NCBI GenBank assembly: GCA_016213625.1
Contig: JACQZZ010000008.1
Span: forward strand, 1 to 57,910
Reading direction: 5' to 3'
Length of the DNA: 57,910 nt
Source: Actinomycetota bacterium
Lineage (GTDB): Bacteria; Actinomycetota; Acidimicrobiia; Acidimicrobiales; Ilumatobacteraceae
Positions 36,632 through 45,855 of this stretch are shown here, one piece after another (position 1 is the stretch's first letter; each line of letters starts with the position of its first letter). Below the pieces are notes generated by a model. It was not told where the DNA came from and made no database searches. It saw only the letters and a list, made by a program, of their open reading frames with translations. The position numbers were made by a program, and so were the translations under genes.

Positions 36632-37861
36632 ATGGAACACGTCGTCGTGGTGGGCAGTTCGCTGGCGGGCCTGAGGGCCTGCGAGACGCTGCGCCAAGAG
36701 GGATACGAGGGCGCCGTCACGCTGGTGGGCGCCGAGACCGAGGTGCCGTACGACCGGCCGCCGTTGTCGAAGAAGGTGCTCGCCGGTGAGTGGGACGCCG
36801 AACGCATTCGCCTGCGCAAGCCCGACGACTTCGCCTCGCTCGGGCTCACGCTGCGGTTCGGCGTGCGCGCCACCGGGCTGCGCACCGACGAGCGCACGCT
36901 GGCGCTGAACGACGGCACCTCGCTGCAGTACGACGGGTTGGTCATCGCCACCGGCGCGTCGCCGCGGCGCCTGCCCGGCCAGCCCGCGCTCGACGGCGTG
37001 GTGGAACTGCGCACGCTGAGCGACTCGCTCGACCTGCGCGACCACATCGCCGACGGCACCGCGCGAGTGGTGGTCATCGGCGCCGGGTTCATCGGCCTCG
37101 AGGTGGCCGCCACGGCACGCCAGAAGGGATGCTCCGTCACAGTGCTGGAAGGCGCGCCGTCGCCACTCATCCGCGGCCTCGGCAGCGAGATGGGCATCGC
37201 GGTGGCGGGCGTGCACGGTCGCAACGGTGTCGACCTGCGCTGCGGCGTGGGCGTGAAGGCCGTCGAGGGCGACGGCACGCGAGTCACGGGCGTGCGCCTG
37301 GCCGACGAGTCACTGGTGCCGGCCGACGTGGTCGTCGTGGGTGTCGGCGTCGCACCCGCCACTGAGTGGCTCGACGACAGCGGGCTCGCGCTGCGCGACG
37401 GCATCGTGTGCGACCCGACCCTGAACGTCGGCGTGCCCGGCGTGTACGCCGCAGGCGATTGCGCGCGCTGGCCGAACGGCATGTTCTTCGGGCACGACGA
37501 CGCCGAGATGCGCGTCGAGCACTGGACCAACGCAGCCGAGCAAGGCGCCGCGGCCGCACGCAACCTGGTGCTCACCTCGCGGGGCGAGGAACCGGTGCCG
37601 TACGAGTCGGTGCCGTTCTTCTGGAGCGACCAGTTCGACAGCCGCGTCCAGTTCGTCGGCCGGGTGCACGGCGGCGATGACGTGCACGTGTTCGCCGGCA
37701 GCACCGACGGCGCGTTCGCCGCGCTCTACGGCTGGGAAGGTCGCCTGCGCGGCGTGCTCGGCGTGAGCATGCCGAAGATGGTGATGCCCTTCCGCGCCCT
37801 TCTCGCGCGCAAGGCCGGCTGGGACGAAGCCCTCGCCAAGGCCGCCGAACTCACCGCCTGA
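36632..37861 (+). CDS. NAD(P)H:ferredoxin reductase, FAD-dependent (rubredoxin/cytochrome P450 electron-transfer type)
   Basis: 409 aa pyridine nucleotide-disulfide-type oxidoreductase without redox-active Cys. FAD site VVVGSSLAGLRACETLR, the PYDRPPLSKKVLAG stretch, NAD-binding VVIGAGFIGLEVAATAR and the second FAD motif VYAAGDCARWPN match the ferredoxin reductases that serve P450s and ring dioxygenases (ThcD, BenC-like). C-terminal reductase domain is present (VPFFWSDQFDSRVQFVG). No ferredoxin or P450 gene is adjacent. Confidence 0.9.
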   Translation: MEHVVVVGSSLAGLRACETLRQEGYEGAVTLVGAETEVPYDRPPLSKKVLAGEWDAERIRLRKPDDFASLGLTLRFGVRATGLRTDERTLALNDGTSLQYDGLVIATGASPRRLPGQPALDGVVELRTLSDSLDLRDHIADGTARVVVIGAGFIGLEVAATARQKGCSVTVLEGAPSPLIRGLGSEMGIAVAGVHGRNGVDLRCGVGVKAVEGDGTRVTGVRLADESLVPADVVVVGVGVAPATEWLDDSGLALRDGIVCDPTLNVGVPGVYAAGDCARWPNGMFFGHDDAEMRVEHWTNAAEQGAAAARNLVLTSRGEEPVPYESVPFFWSDQFDSRVQFVGRVHGGDDVHVFAGSTDGAFAALYGWEGRLRGVLGVSMPKMVMPFRALLARKAGWDEALAKAAELTA

Positions 37862-37954
37862 CCCCGAGCTCTCCCCGGCGCAGTCACGAATCCACTCGTT
37901 CTGCGAGTGGATCGGTGCCTGCGGTGCACCGGCGCGCTGGGACTCGGATCAGGG

Positions 37955-37994
37955 AACTTGAGTGGGTTGCAATCAAGTTTTCTGACGCTACGGT
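37955..37994 (+). promoter_or_regulatory. HAIR operator (HspR site) with leaderless promoter of lon
   Basis: CTTGAGT (37957-37963), seven bases, AATCAAG (37971-37977) is a near-perfect match to the HAIR consensus CTTGAGT-N7-ACTCAAG bound by HspR in actinobacteria. It overlaps a likely promoter, TTGCAA (37967-37972) and TACGGT (37989-37994), 16 bases apart. The -10 ends 6 bases before the ATG at 38001. Confidence 0.75.
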
Positions 37995-38000
37995 GTGCCC

Positions 38001-40343
38001 ATGTCCGACGTCACCGCCACTCCCGAAGCCGGTTCTCCCGTCACTGGTCGCACCGTCTCCCTCCCCGTCCTCCCCCTTCCCGCCGTGGTGCTCCCCGGCA
38101 CCGTGGTCACCATCTCGCTCGACACCGAGGCCGTCCAGTTGGCGGTGCAGGCCGCCTCGCAGGGCGACGGTCGGGTGCTGCTCACCTCCCCCTCGCACAC
38201 CGATCTCGGCGTGGTGGCCCGGGTGCCCAACACGGCCCTGCTGCCCAACGGCGAGCAGGCCGCCATCATCCAGGCCGAACAGCGCGGCCGCGTGATCGCC
38301 ACTCACGCCGGCGAACGTGGCGCGGCACACGCCGACGTCGAGTTGCTCACCGAGCCCCGCCCCTCGCCCCGCGTGGAGGCCGCCGCCCGCGAACTGCGGG
38401 TGGTGCTGGAAGAGGTCGCCAAGCTCCGCGGCAGCCGTCGCCTTCCCGAGATCCTGCGCACCATCGCCGAGCCCGGCGCCATGGCCGACGCGGTCACCAC
38501 GTGGAGCGAAGCCGGGCCTGAGCGTCGCGGCGAGGTGCTCGCCACCGTCGACGTCTTCGACCGCGTGCAGCTGCTCACCGACTGGGCGAAGCACCACCTG
38601 GCCGAGCTGCAGGTGACCGCGCAGATCCGCGCCGACGTCACCGAGGGTGTCGACAAGCAGCAGCGCGAGTACCTGTTGCGCCAGCAGATGGCCGCCATCC
38701 GCAAGGAACTGGGTGAGGGCGACGACGACGTGGTGGGCGACTACCGCACGAAGGTGGCCGGCCTCACCCTGCCCAACAAGACCCGCACGTTCATCGACAA
38801 GGAGATCGAGCGACTCGAGCGGATGAGCAGCCAGTCGCCCGAACACTCGTGGGTGCGCACCTGGCTCGACCGCGTGCTCGAGTTGCCGTGGAACACCACC
38901 ACCGACGACCGGCTCGACCTCGACGCGGCTCGCGAGCAGCTCGACGCCGACCACTACGGCCTCACCGACGTGAAGGACCGCATCGTCGAGTTCCTCGCGG
39001 TGAAGAAGCTGCGCGCCGAGCGCGGGATCGCCGACAGCGGCGGCCGCGGCGCGGGCAGCGTTCTCACCCTCGTCGGGCCTCCCGGCGTGGGCAAGACCAG
39101 CCTCGGCGAATCCATCGCGAAGGCGATGGGTCGCAACTTCGTGCGCGTCGCCCTTGGCGGCGTGCGCGACGAAGCCGAGATCCGCGGCCACCGACGCACC
39201 TATGTGGGCAGCCAGCCGGGCCGCATCGCCCGCGCCATCATCGAAGCCGGCTCCATGAACCCGGTCGTGCTGCTCGACGAGGTCGACAAGCTCAGCGCCG
39301 GCGGCTGGGGCGGCGACCCCACGGCCGCGCTGCTGGAGGTGCTCGATCCCGCGCAGAACCACACCTTCCGCGACCACTACCTGGAGGTCGAGCTCGACCT
39401 CAGCCAGGTGGTGTTCATCGCCACCGCGAACGTGGCCGACACCATCCCAGGGCCGCTGCTCGACCGCATGGAGTTCATCCGTCTCGATGGCTACACCGAG
39501 GACGAGAAGGTGTTCATCGCCGAGCGCTACCTGCTGCCCCGCCAGCTGCAGCGCGCCGGCCTCACCGACGACGAGGTGCAGGTGCACGCCGACGCCATCC
39601 GCGCCACCATCGCCGGCTACACCCGCGAAGCCGGCGTGCGCGGGCTGGAGCGCGAGCTGGGCAAGCTGTCGCGCAAGGTGGCCGCGAAGGTGGCCACCGG
39701 CGCGGTGCAGCCGCCCGTGCACGTGGCCGACACCGACGTGCGCGAGTGGCTGGGCCGTCCGAAGGTCGACGACTCGGTGCCCGAGCGCACCAACGTGCCC
39801 GGCATCGCCACTGGCCTCGCCGTCACCGGCATGGGCGGCGACGTGTTGTTCATCGAGACCACCGCGTTCCCGCTGGCGCAGGAGGGCGAGCCCACACTCA
39901 CCCTCACCGGTCAGCTCGGCGACGTCATGAAGGAGAGCGCGCACATCGCGCTCAGCTACGTGCGCAGCCACGCCGACGCACTGGGGGTCGACCCCGCCGA
40001 ACTCTCGAAGCGCGTGCACGTGCACGTGCCCGCGGGCGCGGTGCCCAAGGACGGCCCGTCGGCCGGCATCACGATGACCACCGCGTTGGTGAGCCTGCTC
40101 ACCGGCAGGGTGGTGAAGCCCACCGTGGGCATGACCGGCGAGATCACGTTGCAGGGCAAGGTGCTGCCCATCGGCGGCGTGAAGCAGAAGGTGCTCGCCG
40201 CCCACCGTGCCGGGCTCACCGAAGTGGTGCTGCCGAAGCGCAACGGCCCCGATCTCGACGACGTGCCCGAGCGCGTGCGCGAGGCCATGACCTTCCACCT
40301 CGCCGACACCTACGCCGACGTGCTGGCCGTGGCCTTCGACTGA
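38001..40343 (+). CDS. lon: ATP-dependent protease Lon
   Basis: 780 aa, full length for LonA. N-terminal LAN domain (about 15-200), coiled-coil, AAA+ with Walker [10 protein letters not shown] and Walker [14 protein letters not shown], and the C-terminal protease with catalytic Ser in [13 protein letters not shown] and Lys in [14 protein letters not shown]. Lon degrades misfolded and regulatory proteins. The ATG at 38001 is preferred to GTG at 37995 because the -10 element covers the latter region. The HAIR site predicts heat induction through HspR, in common with clpB. Confidence 0.97.
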   Translation: MSDVTATPEAGSPVTGRTVSLPVLPLPAVVLPGTVVTISLDTEAVQLAVQAASQGDGRVLLTSPSHTDLGVVARVPNTALLPNGEQAAIIQAEQRGRVIATHAGERGAAHADVELLTEPRPSPRVEAAARELRVVLEEVAKLRGSRRLPEILRTIAEPGAMADAVTTWSEAGPERRGEVLATVDVFDRVQLLTDWAKHHLAELQVTAQIRADVTEGVDKQQREYLLRQQMAAIRKELGEGDDDVVGDYRTKVAGLTLPNKTRTFIDKEIERLERMSSQSPEHSWVRTWLDRVLELPWNTTTDDRLDLDAAREQLDADHYGLTDVKDRIVEFLAVKKLRAERGIADSGGRGAGSVLTLVGPPGVGKTSLGESIAKAMGRNFVRVALGGVRDEAEIRGHRRTYVGSQPGRIARAIIEAGSMNPVVLLDEVDKLSAGGWGGDPTAALLEVLDPAQNHTFRDHYLEVELDLSQVVFIATANVADTIPGPLLDRMEFIRLDGYTEDEKVFIAERYLLPRQLQRAGLTDDEVQVHADAIRATIAGYTREAGVRGLERELGKLSRKVAAKVATGAVQPPVHVADTDVREWLGRPKVDDSVPERTNVPGIATGLAVTGMGGDVLFIETTAFPLAQEGEPTLTLTGQLGDVMKESAHIALSYVRSHADALGVDPAELSKRVHVHVPAGAVPKDGPSAGITMTTALVSLLTGRVVKPTVGMTGEITLQGKVLPIGGVKQKVLAAHRAGLTEVVLPKRNGPDLDDVPERVREAMTFHLADTYADVLAVAFD

Positions 40344-40385
40344 CCCTCCATCCGTAGCTCGGCGCGGATGCACAACACTGTGGAG

Positions 40386-41363
40386 ATGCGCCGCCGTCTC
40401 GCTGTCTCGCTCGCCCTCGTGGCCGGCCTGACCTCGCTCGTCGCGTGCGGGACGGAGGTGCGCTCCACGTTGGAGGCGGGCGCGCTCACCTCCATCAGCT
40501 CGGCGGCCGGCGCCACGGCCGAGGGCACGCGCGAGGCGATGGCGCCGCAGCGTTACCGCACCGAGATCTTCGGGCCGACCGTGTTCCGCTACGCGAACGA
40601 CCCCGTCTACACCACCGTGCCCGACCTGATCACCGGCGCGCCCACGCCGCTGAGCCTCAGCGTGTACACGGCCGATGGCGACACCGCGCCCTCGCGGCCG
40701 CTCATCGTGTGGATCCATGGCGGTGCGTTCCTGAACGGGGCACGCACGCAGATGGCGGGCATCGCCCAGTCGTACGCGCGGCTCGGCTACGTGACGGCCA
40801 CCATCGACTACCGGCTCGACCCGGGCAATCACTGCCTCGAAGTGCAGGCTGGGCTCTACACGGGCGCCCAACTCGTGGCCGAACGCGCTCGCTGCGAGCG
40901 CGCCATCCTCGCGGCACGTGACGACGCGGCCGCGGCCATCGCGTTCCTCCGCGCGAACGCGTCGAGCTATCGCATCGACACGACTCGCGTGGTGGTCGGT
41001 GGTGCGAGCGCCGGGGCCATCACCGCGGTGCACGTCGGGCAGACGCTGAACACGCCGGGCAGCCCACCGCCGGCCGCGTCGCAGGTGTCGGCCGTGCTGG
41101 CGATGTCGGGCTGCAACTACATCGTCGGCTCCATCGACGTGGCCGACGCGCCGGTGGCCATGCTCGCCAGCGGGTTCGACCCGCTCGTGCCCTACGCGTG
41201 CTCGGTGGGCGTGGTCGACAGTGCCGCCGCGAACGGCACGCCCGTGTGGCGCAACTTCTTCCCCGACGAGAACTTGCACGCGCAGGGTCTCTACGGCGCA
41301 CACCGCGACGAGGTGGACCGCGGCTGGCGGCTGTTCCTCATCGACGTACTCCACCTTTCCTGA
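40386..41363 (+). CDS. Alpha/beta-hydrolase (carboxylesterase-like) lipoprotein
   Basis: 325 aa. Lipoprotein signal MRRRLAVSLALVAGLTSLVACG; then an esterase/lipase fold with PLIVWIHGGAFLNGART (oxyanion HGGAF) and nucleophile elbow VVGGASAGAITA, typical of the type-B/hormone-sensitive-lipase-like group. The catalytic acid and His are not certain; His near the end (HRDEVDRGW) is a candidate. An ATG at 40368 would add six residues before the signal peptide. Substrate unknown. Confidence 0.8.
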   Translation: MRRRLAVSLALVAGLTSLVACGTEVRSTLEAGALTSISSAAGATAEGTREAMAPQRYRTEIFGPTVFRYANDPVYTTVPDLITGAPTPLSLSVYTADGDTAPSRPLIVWIHGGAFLNGARTQMAGIAQSYARLGYVTATIDYRLDPGNHCLEVQAGLYTGAQLVAERARCERAILAARDDAAAAIAFLRANASSYRIDTTRVVVGGASAGAITAVHVGQTLNTPGSPPPAASQVSAVLAMSGCNYIVGSIDVADAPVAMLASGFDPLVPYACSVGVVDSAAANGTPVWRNFFPDENLHAQGLYGAHRDEVDRGWRLFLIDVLHLS

Positions 41364-41413
41364 GCCCCGTCGCAGGCCGCACGCCCGCCGAACGGCGCCT
41401 TTCGGGGAAGGCG

Positions 41414-41419
41414 TAAGCT
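41414..41419 (+). promoter_or_regulatory. -10 element of leaderless promoter for aminotransferase
   Basis: TAAGCT ends 6 bases before the ATG at 41426; no ribosome-binding site is present. Confidence 0.5.
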
Positions 41420-41425
41420 GGCGGC

Positions 41426-42676
41426 ATGACAGCGCCGTCACAGCCCTCATCGCACTTGTCCAACGTCTGGTTCTCCGTCACCCCTCTGCAGGTGTCGCAC
41501 GGCAAGGGGTGCTGGGTCACCACCACGTCGGGCGAGGAATACCTCGACTTCGCGGCCGGCATCGCCGTGAACTCCACCGGTCACGCGCACCCGAAGGTGG
41601 CCGAGGCCATCGCCACCCAGGCGCAGCGATTCATCCACGCGCAGGTGAACGTGTTCAAGCACGACCTGCTCGAGCCGCTCGCCGCCAAGCTGGCCGACCT
41701 CACCCCCGGCGCCATCGACACGTTCTTCTTCGCCAACTCCGGCGCCGAGATCACCGAGGGCGCCATCAAGTTGGCCAAGCAGGTCACCAAGCGTCCGCAC
41801 ACCGTGGTGTTCAGCGGCAGCTTCCACGGTCGCACCCACATGGCGATGGCCATGACCACCAGCAAGACCGGCTATCGCGCGGGGCACGCGCCGTTGCCGT
41901 CGGGTGTGTTCGTCGCTCCGTACCCCGACCCGATGGCGCCCGACCAGGACGCCGAAGTGGCCGACGCGTTGTGGGGCTTCGACCATCTGCTGAAGAGCAT
42001 GACCGCGCCGGAGGAGACCGCTGCCGTCATCCTCGAACCCGTGCTCGGTGAGGGCGGCTACATCCCCGCGCCGCCCGCGTTCATCCACGGCATCGTCGAG
42101 CGCTGCCGCCAGCACGGCATCCTGTTCATCGCCGACGAGGTGCAGAGCGGCTTCGGTCGCACCGGCAAGATGTTCGCCGTCGAGCACTACGGCATCGAGC
42201 CCGACATCATCTGCATGGCCAAGGGCATCGCCAGCGGCTTCCCGTTCGCCGCGCTCGGCACGCGCCGCGAGCTCGACGACAAGTGGCCCACCGGCAGCCA
42301 CGGCGGCAAGTACGGCGGTAACGCCATCGGTTGCGCGGCCGCGCTGGCCACCATCGAGTTGATGGAAGACCCCGCGTTCCTGGCCAACGTGAACGCGCGT
42401 GGCGAACAGTTGCAGGCCGGCATCCGCGAGCTGCAGAAGGAACACTCGGTCATCACCCAAGTGCGCGGGTTGGGCCTCATGGTGGGCACCGAGTTCAGCG
42501 ACGCCGCTCGAGTGTCGGCCATCACCAAGCACTGCCTGGAAGAGGGCCACCTCATCCTGATGAACGCCGGCACGTACGGCAAGGTGCTGCGTTGGATGCC
42601 GCCGCTGGTGGTGAACGAGCGCGAGATCGACCTGGCGCTGGCTGCGTTCTCCGCCGCCCTCAAAGCCACGGCCTGA
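41426..42676 (+). CDS. Class III aminotransferase (4-aminobutyrate/acetylornithine type)
   Basis: 416 aa PLP enzyme. The class III signature reads DEVQSGFGRTGKMFAVEH and the Schiff-base Lys is in ICMAKGIASGFP. Other family stretches: GHAHPKVAEAI, FFANSGAEITEGAIKLA and FHGRTHMAMAMTTSK. Overall it resembles GabT-like 4-aminobutyrate or omega-amino acid transaminases. Three bases separate it from the MarR-type regulator, which may control it in response to its substrate. The start is given by the leaderless -10 box. Confidence 0.9.
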   Translation: MTAPSQPSSHLSNVWFSVTPLQVSHGKGCWVTTTSGEEYLDFAAGIAVNSTGHAHPKVAEAIATQAQRFIHAQVNVFKHDLLEPLAAKLADLTPGAIDTFFFANSGAEITEGAIKLAKQVTKRPHTVVFSGSFHGRTHMAMAMTTSKTGYRAGHAPLPSGVFVAPYPDPMAPDQDAEVADALWGFDHLLKSMTAPEETAAVILEPVLGEGGYIPAPPAFIHGIVERCRQHGILFIADEVQSGFGRTGKMFAVEHYGIEPDIICMAKGIASGFPFAALGTRRELDDKWPTGSHGGKYGGNAIGCAAALATIELMEDPAFLANVNARGEQLQAGIRELQKEHSVITQVRGLGLMVGTEFSDAARVSAITKHCLEEGHLILMNAGTYGKVLRWMPPLVVNEREIDLALAAFSAALKATA

Positions 42677-42679
42677 CCC

Positions 42680-43114
42680 GTGCCGCGGCTCGACGCCGAG
42701 CGGATCGCGCTGTGGCGTCGTTGGAACATCGCGTCCACGGAGCTGCAACGCAAAGTCGACGCGCAGTTGATGGAGGACCACGACCTGCCGCTGGCGTGGT
42801 TCGAGTGCCTCGGTGCCATTCGCGACGCGGGCGGCACGATGCGCGTGCACGAGCTGTCGGAGGCGCTGCAGGAGTTGCCGAGCAGCCTGTCGCGCCGACT
42901 CGATCGGCTGGAGGAGGAAGGCATGGTGCGCCGCAAACGCACGCCCCTTCCCGACGATCGACGGGCCGTCTCGGTGAGCCTCACCAAGGCCGGGCGCGAG
43001 GTGTGGCGCGACGCCAACATCACCTTTCGACGTATGGTGCAGCACCACTTCGCCGTGCACCTCACCGAGACCGACATCGCTGCGATTCAGCGTGTGCTCG
43101 GCAAACTCGCCTGA
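42680..43114 (+). CDS. MarR-family transcriptional regulator
   Basis: 144 aa winged-helix protein. The helix-turn-helix is at about 53-75 (MRVHELSEALQELPSSLSRR) and the wing is DRLEEEGMVRRKRTPLPDDR, typical of MarR. GTG start 3 bases after the aminotransferase stop, so they form an operon. It may also control the thiolase gene 108 bases downstream. Ligand unknown. Confidence 0.88.
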   Translation: MPRLDAERIALWRRWNIASTELQRKVDAQLMEDHDLPLAWFECLGAIRDAGGTMRVHELSEALQELPSSLSRRLDRLEEEGMVRRKRTPLPDDRRAVSVSLTKAGREVWRDANITFRRMVQHHFAVHLTETDIAAIQRVLGKLA

Positions 43115-43222
43115 CCCCCGCATCCCTGTCGTTCGGGGAATCGTTTCGGTGTTCGGTCCGATTTCGGGTGGATCGACGCGCGGGGGCAGACTTTCAGGCA
43201 CACGCGCCGAAGGAGCACACCC

Positions 43223-44392
43223 ATGACCACCGCCGTGATCGTCGATGCCGTCCGCACCCCACTGGGTCGCCGGAACGGGAAGCTGAAGGACTGGCACCCG
43301 GTGGATCTGTCCGCGGAGACGCTGAAGGCACTGCAGACGCGCACGAAGATCGACCCGGGCATCATCGACGACGTCGTGATGGGTTGTGTCATGCAGGTGG
43401 GTGAGCAGGCGTTCAACGTCGGCCGCAATGCGGTGCTCGCCGCCGGCTGGCCCGACTCGGTGCCCGGCACCACCATCGACCGCCAGTGCGGGTCCAGCCA
43501 GCAGGCCGCCCACTTCGCCGCGCAGGGTGTGATGGCCGGCGCGTACGACATCGTGGTCGCCGCGGGCGTGGAAGTGATGACCCGCGTGCCCATGGGTTCG
43601 GCCATGGCGGACGGCAAGTTCGGGTTCCCCTTCGGCCCGGCCGTCAGCGCTCGCTACGCACCCGAGGGCGGCCTGGTGCCCCAGGGCATCTCGGCCGAAC
43701 TGATCGCCGACAAGTGGGGCATCACCCGCGACGACATGGACCAGTTCGGCGTGCGCTCGCAGCAGTACGCCCGCCGCGCCACGGAGGAGGGCCGTTTCCA
43801 GGGCCAGATCGTGCCGGTGCTGGGCGCCGACGGCGAGTACATGACCGTCGACGAAGGCCTGCGCGACACCACCATGGAATCGCTCGGCGCGCTGAAGCCG
43901 GCGTTCCGCACCGAGGAAGAGGGCGGCCGGGTCACCGCCGGCAACTCGTCGCAGATCACCGACGGCGCGTCGGCCATGCTCATCATGAGCGAGGAGAAGG
44001 CCCGTCGTCTGGGCCTGCGCCCCCGTGCCCGGTTCGTCAGCTTCGCCGTCGCCGGCGACGACCCGCGCCTGATGCTCACGGCGCCCATCCCCGCCACGGT
44101 GAAGGCACTGGCCAAGGCCGGCCTCACGATGGACGACATCGACCTCGTCGAGATCAACGAGGCGTTCGCCTCGGTGGTGCTCGCGTGGGAGAAGGAACTG
44201 CACCCCGACATGGACAAGGTGAACGTGAACGGTGGCGCGATCGCGCTCGGTCACCCCCTCGGCGCGTCGGGCGCCCGGCTGATGACCTCCCTGCTCAACG
44301 AGCTCGAGCGCACCGGCGGCCGCTACGGCCTGCAGACGATGTGCGAGGGCGGCGGCATGGCCAACGCCACCATCATCGAACGCCTCGGCTGA
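43223..44392 (+). CDS. Acetyl-CoA C-acyltransferase (thiolase)
   Basis: 389 aa degradative or biosynthetic thiolase. Active-site Cys in TIDRQCGSSQQAAHFAAQG, His in NVNGGAIALGHPLGASGAR and second Cys in QTMCEGGGMANATI (usually CxGGGMG). It makes or cleaves 3-ketoacyl-CoA, fitting with the acyl-CoA dehydrogenase and TesB elsewhere in the window. AAGGAG precedes the ATG. Direction and chain length cannot be told. Confidence 0.94.
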   Translation: MTTAVIVDAVRTPLGRRNGKLKDWHPVDLSAETLKALQTRTKIDPGIIDDVVMGCVMQVGEQAFNVGRNAVLAAGWPDSVPGTTIDRQCGSSQQAAHFAAQGVMAGAYDIVVAAGVEVMTRVPMGSAMADGKFGFPFGPAVSARYAPEGGLVPQGISAELIADKWGITRDDMDQFGVRSQQYARRATEEGRFQGQIVPVLGADGEYMTVDEGLRDTTMESLGALKPAFRTEEEGGRVTAGNSSQITDGASAMLIMSEEKARRLGLRPRARFVSFAVAGDDPRLMLTAPIPATVKALAKAGLTMDDIDLVEINEAFASVVLAWEKELHPDMDKVNVNGGAIALGHPLGASGARLMTSLLNELERTGGRYGLQTMCEGGGMANATIIERLG

Positions 44393-44442
44393 GCCTCATG
44401 TCGAGGACGGCGGCCCGGGTCACGAACCCTCGACCTCATCAG

Positions 44443-44448
44443 TAGCCT
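44443..44448 (+). promoter_or_regulatory. -10 element of leaderless promoter for small CxxC protein
   Basis: TAGCCT ends 7 bases before the ATG at 44456. Confidence 0.4.
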
Positions 44449-44455
44449 GCACGTC

Positions 44456-44722
44456 ATGCCGGCCATGTCCACCATCGTCTGGGTCGCCATCGGCGTCGCC
44501 GGTGGGCTCTTCCTGTGGAAAACCGGCATTGCCATGCTGCGGGGCTTCACCACACCCCTGCCGCCGCCTCCGCCCGCCGGGGAAATGCGCAAGATCAACG
44601 TGAGGTACCGCTGTTCCGTATGTGGGCTGGAGATCAAGCTCACCCTGGCACCCGACGAGGACCCACCGCCGCCCCGTCACTGCCTGGAGGACATGGACAT
44701 GGTGGCGCCGCTGTACGACTGA
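44456..44722 (+). CDS. Small membrane-anchored CxxC protein, conserved beside crgA
   Basis: 88 aa. One N-terminal membrane helix (about 4-25), a Pro-rich linker (PLPPPPPAG), then a short domain with one zinc-ribbon-like pair YRCSVCGLEIKLTL and a final HCLEDMDMVAPL. I recall a conserved actinobacterial family with this pattern; function unknown. It points toward crgA across a gap that contains inverted DnaA-box-like sequences. Confidence 0.65.
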   Translation: MPAMSTIVWVAIGVAGGLFLWKTGIAMLRGFTTPLPPPPPAGEMRKINVRYRCSVCGLEIKLTLAPDEDPPPPRHCLEDMDMVAPLYD

Positions 44723-44723
44723 G

Positions 44724-44745
44724 TTCTCCACACACCTGTGGACAA
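44724..44745 (+). promoter_or_regulatory. Inverted pair of DnaA-box-like sites
   Basis: TTCTCCACA (44724-44732) and, inverted, TTGTCCACA (44745-44737) are separated by 4 bases. The second is the exact actinobacterial DnaA box. Together they form a hairpin with one mismatch. A weaker third copy, CCGTCCACA, is at 44800-44792 inside the end of crgA. It could also act as the terminator for the convergent genes. Confidence 0.45.
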
Positions 44746-44802
44746 CTCTGGGTAGAAACTACACCGACGTAAGTACAGCGACGTGAAGAGCTGTGGACGG
44801 CG

Positions 44803-45123
44803 CTATCGCCACTTGGTGGCCGTGAACAGGCCCGCCAAGAGGAACACCAGGCCGATGAGCACCGGCGTGTTGGTGTTCTCGAACGCCGGCACCACGTACC
44901 GCGCCAGGATGCAGATCATGCCGAGGGCGATGAACGAGAACATCAGGATGGGCACCCACTTGGGGCTCTCGTAGAGCTCCTTCTTCGCGGGCGGCGTGTA
45001 CCTCGACGACTCGGCCACCGAGCTCTCGTGGTGATGGACTTCCTTCGCCATCGCGGTGGCCTGTCCGGGCTTGGTGCCCTTCGGGGTCACACGACCGGTC
45101 GTCTTTCGCTTCGGGGGTGCCAC
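44803..45123 (-). CDS. crgA: Cell division protein CrgA
   Basis: 106 aa. A polar, His-containing N-terminal region is followed by two membrane helices (about 58-77, WVPILMFSFIALGMICILA, and 88-103, VLIGLVFLLAGLFTA) with the short NTN loop and the final TKWR typical of CrgA (UPF0233). CrgA helps recruit peptidoglycan synthesis proteins to the septum in actinobacteria. It is longer at the N-terminus than many CrgA proteins. GTG start; TACACT lies 8 bases upstream. Divergent from pabA, in the same arrangement as in Mycobacterium. Confidence 0.9.
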   Translation of the reverse strand: MAPPKRKTTGRVTPKGTKPGQATAMAKEVHHHESSVAESSRYTPPAKKELYESPKWVPILMFSFIALGMICILARYVVPAFENTNTPVLIGLVFLLAGLFTATKWR

Positions 45124-45188
45124 GGGGCGACAGTGTAGGCGCGACAAGTCGGTTGGCAACCAACCCCGTCACCAGGCAGGCTGTGCGG

Positions 45189-45761
45189 GTGCCGCGCATC
45201 CTGGTGATCGACAGCTACGACAGCTTCGTCTACAACCTCGTCCAGTACCTGGGTGAGTTGGGCGCCGAGCCGACGGTCGTGCGCAACGACCAGTGGACCA
45301 CCGACCAAGCGCTCGAGTCGAAGCCCGATCTGGTGCTGCTCTCCCCCGGCCCCGGACGGCCCGAGGACGCCGGCATCATCTGCGAAGCAATCCCGGCGTT
45401 CGCCGAGGCGGGCGTGCCGGTGTTCGGCGTGTGCCTCGGTCATCAGGCCATCGGCCACGTGTACGGCGGCTCGGTCGTGCGAGCGCCCGCGCTCATGCAC
45501 GGCAAGACCTCGCCCATCGCACACCTCGGCATCGGCGTGTTCGAGGGGCTGCCCTCGCCGCTCGTGGCCACCCGCTATCACAGCCTGGTCATCGACCCGG
45601 CCACCATGCCCGACTGCCTGGAAGTCACCGCCACGTGCGACGACATCGTGATGGGCGTGCGCCACCGCACCCTGCCCATCGAAGGCGTGCAGTTCCACCC
45701 CGAGAGCATCCTCACCTCAGCAGGCCACGACCTCCTGAAGAACTTCCTCCGCCGCGCCTGA
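45189..45761 (+). CDS. pabA: Glutamine amidotransferase of anthranilate/aminodeoxychorismate synthase
   Basis: 190 aa class I glutamine amidotransferase. Catalytic Cys82 in VFGVCLGHQAIG and His170/Glu172 in VQFHPESIL are present, with the leading IDSYDSFVYNLVQYLGELGA. It releases ammonia for TrpE or PabB. Position beside crgA and pknB matches the gene annotated trpG/pabA in Mycobacterium; sequence alone cannot separate the two roles. GTG 45189 has an AGG 8 bases before it; GTG 45183 is an alternative. Confidence 0.9.
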   Translation: MPRILVIDSYDSFVYNLVQYLGELGAEPTVVRNDQWTTDQALESKPDLVLLSPGPGRPEDAGIICEAIPAFAEAGVPVFGVCLGHQAIGHVYGGSVVRAPALMHGKTSPIAHLGIGVFEGLPSPLVATRYHSLVIDPATMPDCLEVTATCDDIVMGVRHRTLPIEGVQFHPESILTSAGHDLLKNFLRRA

Positions 45762-45774
45762 GGCAAAGTTGCAC

Positions 45775-45807
45775 GCGAACTTAAGTTCCGACGTCGGAAC
45801 TTAAGTT
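45775..45807 (+). repeat. Long palindrome, left copy
   Basis: A perfect 30-bp palindrome without loop (45778-45807; half-site AACTTAAGTTCCGAC) preceded by GCG. Its 33 bases are identical to 46801-46833. It lies 13 bases after the pabA stop. In a GC-rich genome the two AACTTAAGTT blocks stand out. Confidence 0.9.
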
Positions 45808-45841
45808 TCGAGGTTGGAGGGTGGATCGCTGGCCTCCTCGA

Positions 45842-45847
45842 TAGCTT
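45842..45847 (+). promoter_or_regulatory. -10 element of leaderless promoter for AbiEi/DUF559-like gene
   Basis: TAGCTT ends 8 bases before the ATG at 45856, supporting that start over a TTG at 45814. Confidence 0.4.
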
Positions 45848-45855
45848 CCGAGCTC

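Noticed and set aside
37884..41450. A 1188-codon open frame on the minus strand opposite lon and the esterase gene, and similar long frames at 21352-24600 and 47518-50520
   Set aside because: They are shadows of GC-rich real genes: His/Arg/Gly-rich, no domain pattern, and the opposite strand encodes well-known proteins in full.
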